Shown in pieces: positions 42,342 to 50,866 of a stretch of DNA of 64,000 nucleotides; the first letter of the stretch is position 1, and the number at the start of each line of letters is the position of its first letter. The DNA comes from Geobacter sp. UBA698 (GTDB lineage: Bacteria; Desulfobacterota; Desulfuromonadia; Geobacterales; Pseudopelobacteraceae), in assembly GCA_002298925.1 (NCBI GenBank), contig DBMM01000003.1, positions 11,364-75,363 of the forward strand, in the 5' to 3' direction. A program made the translations under genes and the position numbers. Under the pieces are notes generated by a model that was not told where the DNA came from, ran no database searches, and saw only the letters and a list, made by a program, of their open reading frames with translations.

Positions 42342-42542
42342 TCAAGCTCTTTTTACATTGGCCGCCTGCAGGCCCTTCGGTCCCTTGACTACGTCAAATG
42401 TCACTTCATCCCCTTCCTGCAGTGACTTGAAGCCTTCACCCGTGATAGCGGAGAAATGACAAAAAACATCATCACCATTATCCTGCTCAATAAAACCAAA
42501 CCCCTTGGCGTCGTTAAACCATTTTACCTTGCCATTTGCCAT
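42342..42542 (-). CDS. Cold-shock protein (CspA family)
   Basis: 66 residues, a single OB-fold that binds single-stranded RNA and DNA. Seen: GKVKWFNDAKGFGFIEQDNGDDVFCHFSAI with RNP1 (KGFGFIE) and RNP2 (VFCHF; the usual VFVHF has Val instead of Cys), then EGDEVTFDVVKGPKGLQAANVKRA. Length and ends are standard. The ATG has an upstream AGGAGAACG ribosome site. It is a single-gene unit with its own terminator. The 234 bases upstream show no gene; cold-shock genes usually have long leaders. Confidence 0.96.
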   Translation of the reverse strand: MANGKVKWFNDAKGFGFIEQDNGDDVFCHFSAITGEGFKSLQEGDEVTFDVVKGPKGLQAANVKRA

Positions 42543-42776
42543 TTCTTTCGTTCTCCTCGTGGTTTAAATTAGTTGGGAATCCCATCAACCTTATTTTACC
42601 CTAACAGAAGCATATTCAATGTCAAGGAACATGCATGTATTTTGATGACCTTATCTTTGAGGCGAATTTATTTGAAGTTAAACTTTAAAACTGAATCAAT
42701 CCCCTTTGTTAACCATGCCGTTTACTATGTTACAGCGATGAGCAAGCCAGATAATGAATCCATAGCAGGGTAAAAC

Positions 42777-44753
42777 CTAATGGTCTGAAGCTTTTGCAAT
42801 ACCATACCCGATAGTCTGCCGCACAAAGAGCTCTTCAAACATCTCCTCCTCGCGCCGGTTGCCAAACAATAGCGTTGCTGCGATAGTGACCAGGAATCCG
42901 ATCGGCACCGAGACAATTCCAGGATTCTTTAGCGGGAAAAGCGGTGCGTCGAGTCCGACCAGGGAAGTTCCATTCTTGTTCTGGGCATAATCCGCCCGCG
43001 CCTTTTCCAACGTTTTCAGATCTTTTTCAGCCAGCACCACACCTTCGGCCTGCTTCTTCTCCAGGGCAACGACGATCTTCTGGGCATCGGCCGCGATTTT
43101 TTTCGGATAGGTCATATTCGGTGAGACCATCAGGACGCCGATGGTTACAAGCGTGCCGACGACAAGACCGGTTATAATGCCGGCGGAATTGAATCGTTTC
43201 CAGAACAAGGCAAAGAGTAGTACCGGAAAATTGGCTGAGGCAACTACGGCCAGCGCCAGACCGACGAGCTGGGCAATATTCAGATTTTCGCAGGCGATCC
43301 CGAGCACGATCGCTATTGTTCCGACAGCGAAGGATGCAACCCTGGCAACCTTGATCTGTGTGCGCTGGTCAGCCTTGCCGCTCTTGATGACATTGACATA
43401 CAGGTCATGGGCAATGGCAGCCGATGATGCCAGAACCAGTCCAGAGACCACCGCAAGGATGGTGGCAAAGGCAACGGCACAGACAAAGGCCAGCAGAAGG
43501 TCACCGGTAATGGTTCCGGCCCCGCCGCCAATATACTGGGCTATCATGAGCGCAGCCATGTTGCCCCCCTTATCCATGGCCATGATCTGTTGTGGGGTGA
43601 CGTACAAGGCTGCGCCAAATCCGAGAAATGAAACCATGATCAGGAAGCCACCGATCAGGAACATGGAAACAACAACGCTTTTTCGGGCTGCTTTAGCGTT
43701 TGGTACGGTAAAGAAACGCATCATGACATGCGGTAAGCCGGCGGCGCCAAGGATCCAGGCCAACCCCAGAGAGATCTGGTCCAGCGGATTTTTGAAGAAC
43801 AGTCCCAACTCCAGGAACCGTTGCCCGTAATCGAAGCCGGGCTCGGCAACGGGATGTTTCATGAGTGCGCGCACGTGGTCCTGAATTGCCTGACTCGCTG
43901 CAACATTATCGAAGAAACTGAACAGACTGAAGCCGGATTTCCAGAGCACCACGCCAGTCATCAAGACACCGGTAAACATGAGTAGCGCCGCCTTGATGAT
44001 CTGTACCCAGGTTGTCGCCTTCATCCCGCCCAGGGCCACATAGACAATGATCAGTGAGCCGACACCGATAACCGATGCCTTGTAGGGGATGCCCAGCAGG
44101 AGCTGCATCAGCTTCCCGGCTCCCACCATCTGACCCAGCAGGTAGAAGATGGAGACAACTACGGCCGAGACGGCTGCAACCCCACGGACTACCTTGGACG
44201 ATGAGCGAAAGGCGAGGATATCACCCAGGGTATACTTGCCAGCATTGCGGCATGGCTCGGCAATGATGAGGAGTATGGTCAAAAAGCTGATAATTATTCC
44301 AACTGAATACATGAAACCATCGGGACCGAAGATTGACATGAGACCGGTAATCCCGAGGAACGTGGCAGCCGACAGAAAGTCACCGGCAATTGCCCAGCCA
44401 TTCTGCATCCCTGAAATCCCCCCGCCGGCGGCATAGTAGTCGGATGCGGTACTGGTGGATTTCGACGCCCAGACGACAATCCCGCCTGTCGCCGCTATGA
44501 TGAGCATAAACATGCCGATAGTGAACACTCTGTTGGTCTGCATCTTCTTCGGCATAGCCGCCGGAGCCTTGGCAGCAACGGCGGCCGGCATCTGTTGCGT
44601 AGCCGGCGGGCTCACCTGATTAACGGCAGATGCCGGCGCTTGCGTCGAAATCGCCGCACCTGGCTGAACGGAAGGATTCACCTGCGGATCGGCAGCAAGC
44701 ACAACTGAACTGAAAACCAGAATCGACAGTAATGATAAAAAAACATGCTTCAT
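42777..44753 (-). CDS. Sodium:solute symporter, acetate-permease-like
   Basis: 658 residues of the SSS family. Seen: an N-terminal signal-like helix (VFLSLLSILVFSSVVLAAD), an unusual Ala/Pro-rich stretch of about 50 residues, then 13 or so helices with the ActP-type motif YYAAGGGISGMQNGWAIAGDFLSAATFLGI and GLPHVMMRFFTVPNAKAARKS. Near the C-terminus is a hydrophilic insert of about 60 residues (AQKIVVALEKKQAEGVVLAEKDLKTLEKARADYAQ) that E. coli ActP lacks. It likely takes up acetate or a related monocarboxylate with sodium. Its ATG overlaps the DUF485 stop by 4 bases, as in actP-yjcH pairs, which supports the assignment. Confidence 0.9.
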   Translation of the reverse strand: MKHVFLSLLSILVFSSVVLAADPQVNPSVQPGAAISTQAPASAVNQVSPPATQQMPAAVAAKAPAAMPKKMQTNRVFTIGMFMLIIAATGGIVVWASKSTSTASDYYAAGGGISGMQNGWAIAGDFLSAATFLGITGLMSIFGPDGFMYSVGIIISFLTILLIIAEPCRNAGKYTLGDILAFRSSSKVVRGVAAVSAVVVSIFYLLGQMVGAGKLMQLLLGIPYKASVIGVGSLIIVYVALGGMKATTWVQIIKAALLMFTGVLMTGVVLWKSGFSLFSFFDNVAASQAIQDHVRALMKHPVAEPGFDYGQRFLELGLFFKNPLDQISLGLAWILGAAGLPHVMMRFFTVPNAKAARKSVVVSMFLIGGFLIMVSFLGFGAALYVTPQQIMAMDKGGNMAALMIAQYIGGGAGTITGDLLLAFVCAVAFATILAVVSGLVLASSAAIAHDLYVNVIKSGKADQRTQIKVARVASFAVGTIAIVLGIACENLNIAQLVGLALAVVASANFPVLLFALFWKRFNSAGIITGLVVGTLVTIGVLMVSPNMTYPKKIAADAQKIVVALEKKQAEGVVLAEKDLKTLEKARADYAQNKNGTSLVGLDAPLFPLKNPGIVSVPIGFLVTIAATLLFGNRREEEMFEELFVRQTIGYGIAKASDH

Positions 44754-45070
44754 TTCACTTCTCCCTTGCTGATCAACTCAAGTAGTTCTTTCGTGAGTGG
44801 ATCGAAGACATTATTGGATTTGCTGGTGTAGTAGATGGCTATAGCCCACGCCAGTACAAACTGAAAAAGGCAAAACATATAACCGAAATTCAACCTGCCG
44901 ATTATTTTTGAATTGAAGAGGCCTGGAGCATACATCGCACCGATCAGAACCAGAAAATACGATGTGGCCCCCACAAGCCACAAACTAACCAGAAAGCGTT
45001 TCTTTTTACGGTGAAGCTCAATGAACTTTGGATTGTTGGCTATTGCCAGCCAATTGATTTTTTCTGCCAT
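44750..45070 (-). CDS. DUF485 family membrane protein, partner of the symporter
   Basis: 106 residues with two helices (FLVSLWLVGATSYFLVLIG and YMFCLFQFVLAWAIAIYYTSKS) between a basic N-terminus (ELHRKKKRF) and an acidic C-terminus. This is the DUF485/YjcH family, whose genes almost always sit beside acetate symporters; their function is not established. The ATG at 45070 follows AAGGAG by 9 bases. Its stop overlaps the symporter start by 4 bases. Confidence 0.9.
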   Translation of the reverse strand: MAEKINWLAIANNPKFIELHRKKKRFLVSLWLVGATSYFLVLIGAMYAPGLFNSKIIGRLNFGYMFCLFQFVLAWAIAIYYTSKSNNVFDPLTKELLELISKGEVK

Positions 45071-45110
45071 GAAGAAGCTCCTTTTGATTTGATGATTAAA
45101 CCCCATGGGG

Positions 45111-45920
45111 TCAATGAGACAGAAGAAGCGGAACGGTCAGGTGTCTGAGTACATGCTGGGCAACCGGACTCGGGGCGAGGCTTCCCCGGCGGTTTGGAGC
45201 AAATGCGCCCATAACCAGCATGTCGGCCGTATGTTCGCAGACAAGGTTGAGAATTTTATCGCCGACCGATAAATTACCGCTACAAATCTGGTCGGTTAGA
45301 GCTGACACCCCATGTCGGGCAAGATAACTGCTGACACTCAAAAAATGGCTGTCGCTGTCAGCGAGGTCCGCTTCCGTCGAGACACCCACGACAGAGACAT
45401 GGTGGGACTTTTCAATATGCGGCATTGCGTCGTGCAGACTCCGGACCGACTCCCGTCCAGCCTTCCAGGCAATCATGATCCGGTCTCCGGCCGTCTCGAA
45501 TGATCCAGTATAGGGGACGACCAGCACGGGCCGCCCACAGGCTTTCACCAGGTGCTCCGGGAGGTCTGTGGGGATGTTCATGGCTGGTGAACGAAAATTG
45601 GTCTGCCCTACGACTACCAGGTCCGAGTAGTAGGCCTGAGTGGTCACAATCTCCGAAACACTGACCCCCATTACCGATGAATCGAAGAAGACCCATTCCG
45701 AAGCAATCCCGGCTGCGGCGGCTTTCTCCCTGAAAACAGTCTCGACACGCTCCATACTGGTGCGCTCATCAATGTCACGGGATTCATAGAATGCGTGGCC
45801 AATCGGATATACCCCCCTGAGAAAGGCTCCGTGTTTCCGGGCAAAAAGGATAGCTACATCCAGCCTGCTTTCTGCGGCAGCTGAATTGTCAAGATGTACC
45901 AATATATCTTTGATTCCCAC
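45111..45920 (-). CDS. Universal stress protein, two-domain UspA family
   Basis: 269 residues with two Usp-like domains: the first begins KDILVHLDNSAAAESRLDVA, the second about residue 145 (DRIMIAWKAGRESVRSLHDA). The C-terminal MLVMGAFAPNRRGSLAPSPVAQHVLRHLTVPLLLSH is close to the usual G-2X-G-9X-G(S/T) nucleotide motif but not a clean match. Such tandem UspA proteins are common in anaerobes; their precise role is unknown. It lies between livF (57-base gap) and the DUF485 gene on the same strand, so it may be co-expressed with transport. Confidence 0.88.
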   Translation of the reverse strand: MGIKDILVHLDNSAAAESRLDVAILFARKHGAFLRGVYPIGHAFYESRDIDERTSMERVETVFREKAAAAGIASEWVFFDSSVMGVSVSEIVTTQAYYSDLVVVGQTNFRSPAMNIPTDLPEHLVKACGRPVLVVPYTGSFETAGDRIMIAWKAGRESVRSLHDAMPHIEKSHHVSVVGVSTEADLADSDSHFLSVSSYLARHGVSALTDQICSGNLSVGDKILNLVCEHTADMLVMGAFAPNRRGSLAPSPVAQHVLRHLTVPLLLSH

Positions 45921-45977
45921 GCTATGGCTCCTTGCATGATTCTATACGATGCCAACCGGCTATAGTCTTCACACCCT

Positions 45978-46721
45978 TCATTTGTGGCGTTTTTCGCTCT
46001 TGTCTTTCCCCAGGTAGGCCCGCTTGACATCAGCGTTCTCCATCAATTCTTCCGCAGCACCTTCCAGGATAACCTTCCCGGTTTCCAGCACATAGCCACG
46101 GTCGGCCAGCTTCAGAGCAGCCTTGGCATTCTGCTCCACCAGCAGGATGGTCATGCCGGTTTCATTCCGCAGCCGCTCCAGTACCCGGAAGATTTCCTGC
46201 ACCACCAGCGGCGCTAGCCCCATGGAAGGTTCATCCAGCAGCAGCAGCTTCGGATTGGCCATCATGGCCCGACCGATCGCAAGCATCTGCTGCTCTCCGC
46301 CGGACATGGTACCGGCCAGCTGCCTGCGGCGCTCCTCAAGACGGGGGAACAGCTTGAAAACCTGTTCCTTATCCTTCTGAATGGCGGCTGTTTTCTCTGA
46401 ACTGCGATAACGGAGGTAAGCCCCCAGCTCCAGGTTGTCCTCCACCGAGAGCGGCTTGAATACCTGTCGCCCCTCGGGCACCTGGGAAATGCCAAGTTTG
46501 ACGATTCTGTCAGCGGAAAGTGCAGTAACCGGCTCTGTCCGAAAACAGATTTCCCCGCCGGCGGCTGGGGTTACCCCGGAAATGGTATTGAGAATGGTGG
46601 TCTTACCTGCCCCGTTAGCTCCGATCAGGGTCACGATTTCTCCCTCACCCAAATGCAGAGAGACATCTTTCAGTGCGTGCACCTTGCCATAATACGTATT
46701 GACATTTTTTATACGGAGCAT
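45978..46721 (-). CDS. livF: Branched-chain amino acid ABC transporter ATPase LivF
   Basis: 247 residues. Seen: Walker A LIGANGAGKTTILNTISG, Q-loop region SQVPEGRQVFKPLSVEDN (typical of LivF), signature MSGGEQQMLAIGRAMMANP, Walker B LLLLDEPSMGLAP, and H-loop ILLVEQNAKAALKLADRGYVLETG. It pairs with LivG to energise the transporter. It starts 2 bases after livG ends. Last gene of the livKHMGF set. Confidence 0.95.
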   Translation of the reverse strand: MLRIKNVNTYYGKVHALKDVSLHLGEGEIVTLIGANGAGKTTILNTISGVTPAAGGEICFRTEPVTALSADRIVKLGISQVPEGRQVFKPLSVEDNLELGAYLRYRSSEKTAAIQKDKEQVFKLFPRLEERRRQLAGTMSGGEQQMLAIGRAMMANPKLLLLDEPSMGLAPLVVQEIFRVLERLRNETGMTILLVEQNAKAALKLADRGYVLETGKVILEGAAEELMENADVKRAYLGKDKSEKRHK

Positions 46722-46723
46722 GG

Positions 46724-47479
46724 CTATTCGTCCTCCCCCAGATATGCTGCAATTACTTCATGATTGTCCTGTATCTCACTCGGCGTACCCTCGGCCAGTT
46801 TTTTCCCGAGGTTCAGCACCACGATCCGGTCACAGATATCCATCACCAGTTCCATGTCGTGTTCCACAAGTACGACCGTAATGCCCGTTTCTCTGATCCG
46901 CTGAATGAGCTGCGAAAGACCGAGCGTCTCCTGATTGTTGAGACCGGCCGCCGGTTCATCCATCAAGATTATTTGAGGTTCTACGGCCAAGGCACGCGCA
47001 ATCTCAAGCATACGCCCTTTTCCGAAGGGGAGATTACCGGCAGTGACTTCCGCCAGATCCGAAATCCCGGTGAATTCGAGCCATTTCATCGAGTTTTCTC
47101 GAATACGGCGTTCTTCAGCGATACACCACGGCATTTTGAGAGCGCAGGCCAGAAGCCCGCTGGTACTTTTTGTGTGCATCCCGACCATGACGTTTTCGTG
47201 TACGGTCATGCCACTGAACAGTTCGATGTTCTGGAAGGTACGCACGAGCCCCAGCCGGGCCAGACGTTCTGGCGGCAGCCCGGAAACATCCGTCCCCGCC
47301 AGCCGCACCTTGCCGGCTGTCTGGGTGTAAATGCCGGTGATGATGTTGAAAAGTGTGGTCTTCCCGGCTCCGTTGGGGCCGATCACCCCGGTGATATCCC
47401 CCTTTGTGATGCCAAAGGAGACTCGATCAAGGGCGGTGACCCCGCCAAACACTTGGCTGATGCCGGAAACTTCAAGCAT
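46724..47479 (-). CDS. livG: Branched-chain amino acid ABC transporter ATPase LivG
   Basis: 251 residues. Seen: Walker A IGPNGAGKTTLFNIITG, LVRTFQNIELFSGMTVHENVM (LivG pattern), Walker B IILMDEPAAGLN, VVLVEHDMELVMDICDRIVVLN and the LivG C-terminal AAYLGEDE. The signature segment reads NLPFGKGRMLEIARAL where most LivG have LSYGQQRRLEIARAL, a divergent ABC signature. It overlaps livM by 8 bases. Confidence 0.94.
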   Translation of the reverse strand: MLEVSGISQVFGGVTALDRVSFGITKGDITGVIGPNGAGKTTLFNIITGIYTQTAGKVRLAGTDVSGLPPERLARLGLVRTFQNIELFSGMTVHENVMVGMHTKSTSGLLACALKMPWCIAEERRIRENSMKWLEFTGISDLAEVTAGNLPFGKGRMLEIARALAVEPQIILMDEPAAGLNNQETLGLSQLIQRIRETGITVVLVEHDMELVMDICDRIVVLNLGKKLAEGTPSEIQDNHEVIAAYLGEDE

Positions 47480-48431
47480 GATCGGCTCCCCCCTTTAATT
47501 TTATCAGCTTCCGGTACAGTTCAGGAACGCCCCGCACCAGCCCGCCCGGCATGAACATGACCATGACCATCAGGAGGGCGCCGTAGATGATGATGTCGTA
47601 ATCGTGCGCGGCTCGAAGAAATTCGGGCAGGAGTGTCAGCAGCGCGGCACCGAGGAATGATCCGTAGATACTACCCAGCCCGCCTATGACCACCATGGTA
47701 AGCAGTTCGACCGAGAAATTGAAACCGAACGAAGCGGGCGAGATAAAGGTCATGGTGTGGGCGTAGAGGCTCCCGGCCAGGGAGGAAAAAATGGCGGAGA
47801 CGGCAAATATCTGGACCTTGAGCAGCCGGGAATTGACACCCACAACCCGTGCCGCCACCTCGGAGTCATGCACCGCGCGCAGGGCCCGGCCGACGCGGGA
47901 ATTGGCCAGATTGAGAGCGAAGAGAACCGTTGCCAGGGTGAAGCCCCAGACCAGATAATAGTTTTTCACATCGGAGTCAAACCTGAGCCCGCCGATGGCA
48001 AGATTGGGAATTCCGGAAAGGCCAGAAGGTCCGCCGGTCAGATCTACCGTCTCGTTGAAAACAATGTAGATGATGATGCCGAGTCCGAGCGTCGCCATGG
48101 CCAGGTAATGCCCCTTCAGCTTGAGGATCGGAAAACCGATCAGATACGCCAGAATCCCGACCGTGACGGCAGCCAGAGGCATGGCCAGCCAGGCGTTCCA
48201 GCCATAGCTGGCGGTCAGTATTCCGGAAAGGTAGGCGCCCAGGCCGAAAAAACCGGCGTGGCCGAGTGATATCTGTCCGGCATAGCCCAGAAGGAGGTTG
48301 AGTGCAATCGAGAGCATGGTGTTGATACCGACGAACACCAGCACATTCATCAGATATCCCCCTTTGAAGGCGAGTGGCATCAACATGACCAGCAGTGCAA
48401 AGGCAGCGAATTTGAGGAGTTCTTTTTTCAT
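47472..48431 (-). CDS. livM: Branched-chain amino acid ABC transporter permease LivM
   Basis: 319 residues, about nine to ten helices. Seen: VFVGINTMLSIALNLLLGYAGQISLGHAGFFGLGAYLSGI (LivM signature), KLKGHYLAMATLGLGII, VDLTGGPSGL, and the EAA-like loop RALRAVHDSEVAARVVGVN. With LivH it forms the membrane channel for branched-chain amino acids or related substrates. It lies 4 bases after livH. Confidence 0.94.
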   Translation of the reverse strand: MKKELLKFAAFALLVMLMPLAFKGGYLMNVLVFVGINTMLSIALNLLLGYAGQISLGHAGFFGLGAYLSGILTASYGWNAWLAMPLAAVTVGILAYLIGFPILKLKGHYLAMATLGLGIIIYIVFNETVDLTGGPSGLSGIPNLAIGGLRFDSDVKNYYLVWGFTLATVLFALNLANSRVGRALRAVHDSEVAARVVGVNSRLLKVQIFAVSAIFSSLAGSLYAHTMTFISPASFGFNFSVELLTMVVIGGLGSIYGSFLGAALLTLLPEFLRAAHDYDIIIYGALLMVMVMFMPGGLVRGVPELYRKLIKLKGGADHA

Positions 48432-48435
48432 ATCG

Positions 48436-49317
48436 TCAAACCCTCTCGCTTTCGGGTTTGCCGAACAGTCCCTGAGGCCTCAGAAACAACAGCAGAAGCA
48501 GGATGATGAAGGCTATGGCGTCCTTGTATCCGGAGGAGATCAGGCCGGCCCCCAGCGACTCAAGCACACCAAGGAGCAATCCGCCGACAACGGTGGCGAT
48601 GCCGCTGCTCATGCCCCCGATAATGGCAGCGCAGAACCCCTTTAATCCCAGCATGACCCCCATATCGTACGCAACCATGGTCAACGGTGCGACTATAATT
48701 CCGGCCACCGCTCCCATGGCTGAACTAATGATAAAGGAGAACAGCACCATGCGGCGCACGTCGATACCGACTAGACCGGCTGCTCGACGGTTGTAGGCGC
48801 ACGCCCGCATGGCTTTGCCACTGATGGTGTGGTAGAAATAAAACTTGTTAATGGCAATGATGACAATCGTTATTCCTAGAATCCAGAGGTGTTGCGGCAG
48901 AATGGTAGCCCCACCGATGGCGATCGGCTCATCACCGGAAAATGGCGGGAGGGCGTGGGTGTCTTTACCCCAGAGCAGCATTGCCAGACCGCGAATCAGG
49001 ATACTTCCGCCAATGGTGATGATTACGAGGTTTATTGGAGTTGGCTGCCTGAGAGGCCGGATGGCGAGTCGTTCGAACAGTAGTCCAGCCACGGTGGATA
49101 CCGCAATGGCACAGGGTATAGCCCCCCAGATCGGCACTTTTAGCAGCTCCAGAAAAAAGAGCGTCAGCATGCCACCCAGCATGACGAATTCTCCCTGGGC
49201 AAAATTGATGATGCCGGTGGCGTTGTAGATGATCGAAAAACCGATGCCGATCAGGGCATAGATCGCCCCGGTCGACAAACCAGAAAGTGCGTACTGTAGT
49301 ACCTGGTCAAACTGCAT
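48436..49317 (-). CDS. livH: Branched-chain amino acid ABC transporter permease LivH
   Basis: 293 residues, about eight helices. Seen: the LivH start (YALSGLSTGAIYALIGIGFSIIYNATGIINFAQGEFVMLGG), the cytoplasmic loop GKAMRACAYNRRAAGLVGIDVRRM, and GLKGFCAAIIGGMSSGIATVVGGLLLGVLESLGAGLI. It lies 75 bases after livK and 4 bases before livM. Confidence 0.95.
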   Translation of the reverse strand: MQFDQVLQYALSGLSTGAIYALIGIGFSIIYNATGIINFAQGEFVMLGGMLTLFFLELLKVPIWGAIPCAIAVSTVAGLLFERLAIRPLRQPTPINLVIITIGGSILIRGLAMLLWGKDTHALPPFSGDEPIAIGGATILPQHLWILGITIVIIAINKFYFYHTISGKAMRACAYNRRAAGLVGIDVRRMVLFSFIISSAMGAVAGIIVAPLTMVAYDMGVMLGLKGFCAAIIGGMSSGIATVVGGLLLGVLESLGAGLISSGYKDAIAFIILLLLLFLRPQGLFGKPESERV

Positions 49318-49392
49318 GGCATATACCCCGGATCGACAATCGGTAATGCACGGCGAACCGTGACGTTCTGAACAAAGTTATTCCAACTGGAA

Positions 49393-50532
49393 TTACTTCA
49401 CTATCATCCAGTCTTTATTCTTAATCTCAATCATTACGAAGGCATCCTTGGTAAGGCCGGCATGATCACTCTCCGAAAAATTGAAGATTCCGCTGATGCC
49501 GGAGAAGTTTCTGGTTTTTTCCAACTGGTCGCGAATGGCTGCCGGGCTGTCGCCACCCTTCTCAATGGCATTTTTAACCAGCATGACCGCATCCCAGGCG
49601 TGGCCGCCGAACGTGTCGGCCTCGGCCTTGAAATGATTCTGATAGTCCTTAAGAAAGGACAGCAACGATTTTTTCTGCGGGTCGGATTTGGGGAGCATGT
49701 CCGCTACCAGTGCCCTGCCGGAAGGGAGCCTGAGTCCTTCGGATGCGTCCCCGGCCAGTTCGATGAACTTCTTCGAGGAGACACCGTGGCTCATGTAAAG
49801 TGGCGTCTTGATACCTAGCTGGCGGGCATTTTTAGCGATAATTGCCGGGCCGGGGTTGGTGCCCCAGACGATCACAGCCTGTGCCTGAGAACCGCGGATT
49901 TTTGTCAGCTGGGCGGTCATATCCGTATCCTTGGGTCCGTAGGTGTCGTCAGACAGGATTTTGATGCCGTGTTTCTCAGCCTGGGCCTTCAGTTGCTCAC
50001 GCCCGGACGAGCCAAAGCCATCCGATACGGTCAGGATAGCTACGTTGGTCTGCTTGATTTTTTGCAGATGCTCATAAATTTTGGCTACAGCCAGCGCATC
50101 GTTCTGGGCGGTCTTGAATACCCATTTCTTTACCGGCTCGGTGATCTTGATGCTGGCTGCGCACGAAACCAGCGGAATGTGCTCTTTCTCGGCCACCGGT
50201 ATAACAGCCATGCTCTCGCCGGATGTGCTGGGTCCGACAATTGCGACGACTTTATCGTTCTTGATCAGTTTGGTTGCCAGTTGCACCGCCTTGGTGGCAT
50301 CTCCCGCAGTGTCGTACACGATCAGTTCAAGTTTGCGTCCTTTTACTCCTCCAGCCTTGTTGATCTCATCCACGACCATCTGGGCCGTATTTCGTTCCGG
50401 TCCGCCCAAAAAGGATGCCGGTCCGGTTACGGAGAACAGCGCGCCGATTTTAATCGTGTCTGCGGCAAACGATATTGTCGAACAGACAAGACTCAACATA
50501 ATGAAACTGCAAACGATCTGAATTTTTTTCAT
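49393..50532 (-). CDS. livK: Branched-chain amino acid type substrate-binding protein
   Basis: 379 residues. Seen: signal peptide (KKIQIVCSFIMLSLVCSTISFA), then IKIGALFSVTGPASFLGGPERNTAQMVVDEINKAGGVKGRKLELIVYD, VAIVGPSTSGESMAVIPVAEKEHIPLVSCAAS, and a C-terminal lobe with GHAWDAVMLVKNAIEKGG. This is the type I periplasmic receptor fold of LivK and related aromatic-acid receptors (the GPASFLG segment is family-typical). The bound ligand is not evident: branched-chain amino acids, aromatic amino acids or aromatic acids are all possible. The ATG at 50532 follows GGAGG. Upstream is an AT-rich promoter region with a palindrome. Confidence 0.92.
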   Translation of the reverse strand: MKKIQIVCSFIMLSLVCSTISFAADTIKIGALFSVTGPASFLGGPERNTAQMVVDEINKAGGVKGRKLELIVYDTAGDATKAVQLATKLIKNDKVVAIVGPSTSGESMAVIPVAEKEHIPLVSCAASIKITEPVKKWVFKTAQNDALAVAKIYEHLQKIKQTNVAILTVSDGFGSSGREQLKAQAEKHGIKILSDDTYGPKDTDMTAQLTKIRGSQAQAVIVWGTNPGPAIIAKNARQLGIKTPLYMSHGVSSKKFIELAGDASEGLRLPSGRALVADMLPKSDPQKKSLLSFLKDYQNHFKAEADTFGGHAWDAVMLVKNAIEKGGDSPAAIRDQLEKTRNFSGISGIFNFSESDHAGLTKDAFVMIEIKNKDWMIVK

Positions 50533-50825
50533 GTGTTCCTCCACTGGATTTTTTCTGTGCCAATCCTGCCAATCCCCTCGGTGCTTCTCGTAATGCCATG
50601 GTTTCCCTGTCGCAGAGTTCCTCTTTTTTGCTTATCTGCGGGTAAGCCTGCATAAAATACCGTCCCAGTACACCGGTTCATAGGCGTCCCTCTCCCCTCC
50701 CCCCTTTCCAGCCTATTATCAAAATTACGTTATACACAATATTAATAATAATTTTACATTGTTAAATGGTTAAACAAATATTGTCACCACGTCATTTAAA
50801 AACTGTTCTATCACATTATTAAGGT
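50533..50825 (-). promoter_or_regulatory. Promoter region of the liv genes with a 19-bp palindrome
   Basis: About 300 bases between the upstream terminator and livK. The part at 50715-50820 is AT-rich; TTGTTAAATGGTTAAACAA (50759-50777) is an imperfect palindrome (half-sites TTGTTAAA and TTAAACAA, one mismatch) that could be an operator. Possible -10 boxes (TAAAAT, TATAAC) occur on the minus strand, but no convincing -35. The segment near livK is GC-rich without features. Confidence 0.35.
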
Positions 50826-50857
50826 AAAAAAAACACCTCCCGTAACTATCGGCAGGT
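50826..50857 (-). terminator. Terminator after the second reductase gene
   Basis: On the minus strand ACCTGCCG/CGGGAGGT (one mismatch, 7-base loop) is followed by eight Ts after a G. It lies 10 bases after the stop at 50867, so the catabolic operon ends here and livK starts a new transcript. Confidence 0.8.
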
Positions 50858-50866
50858 ATAACCCGA

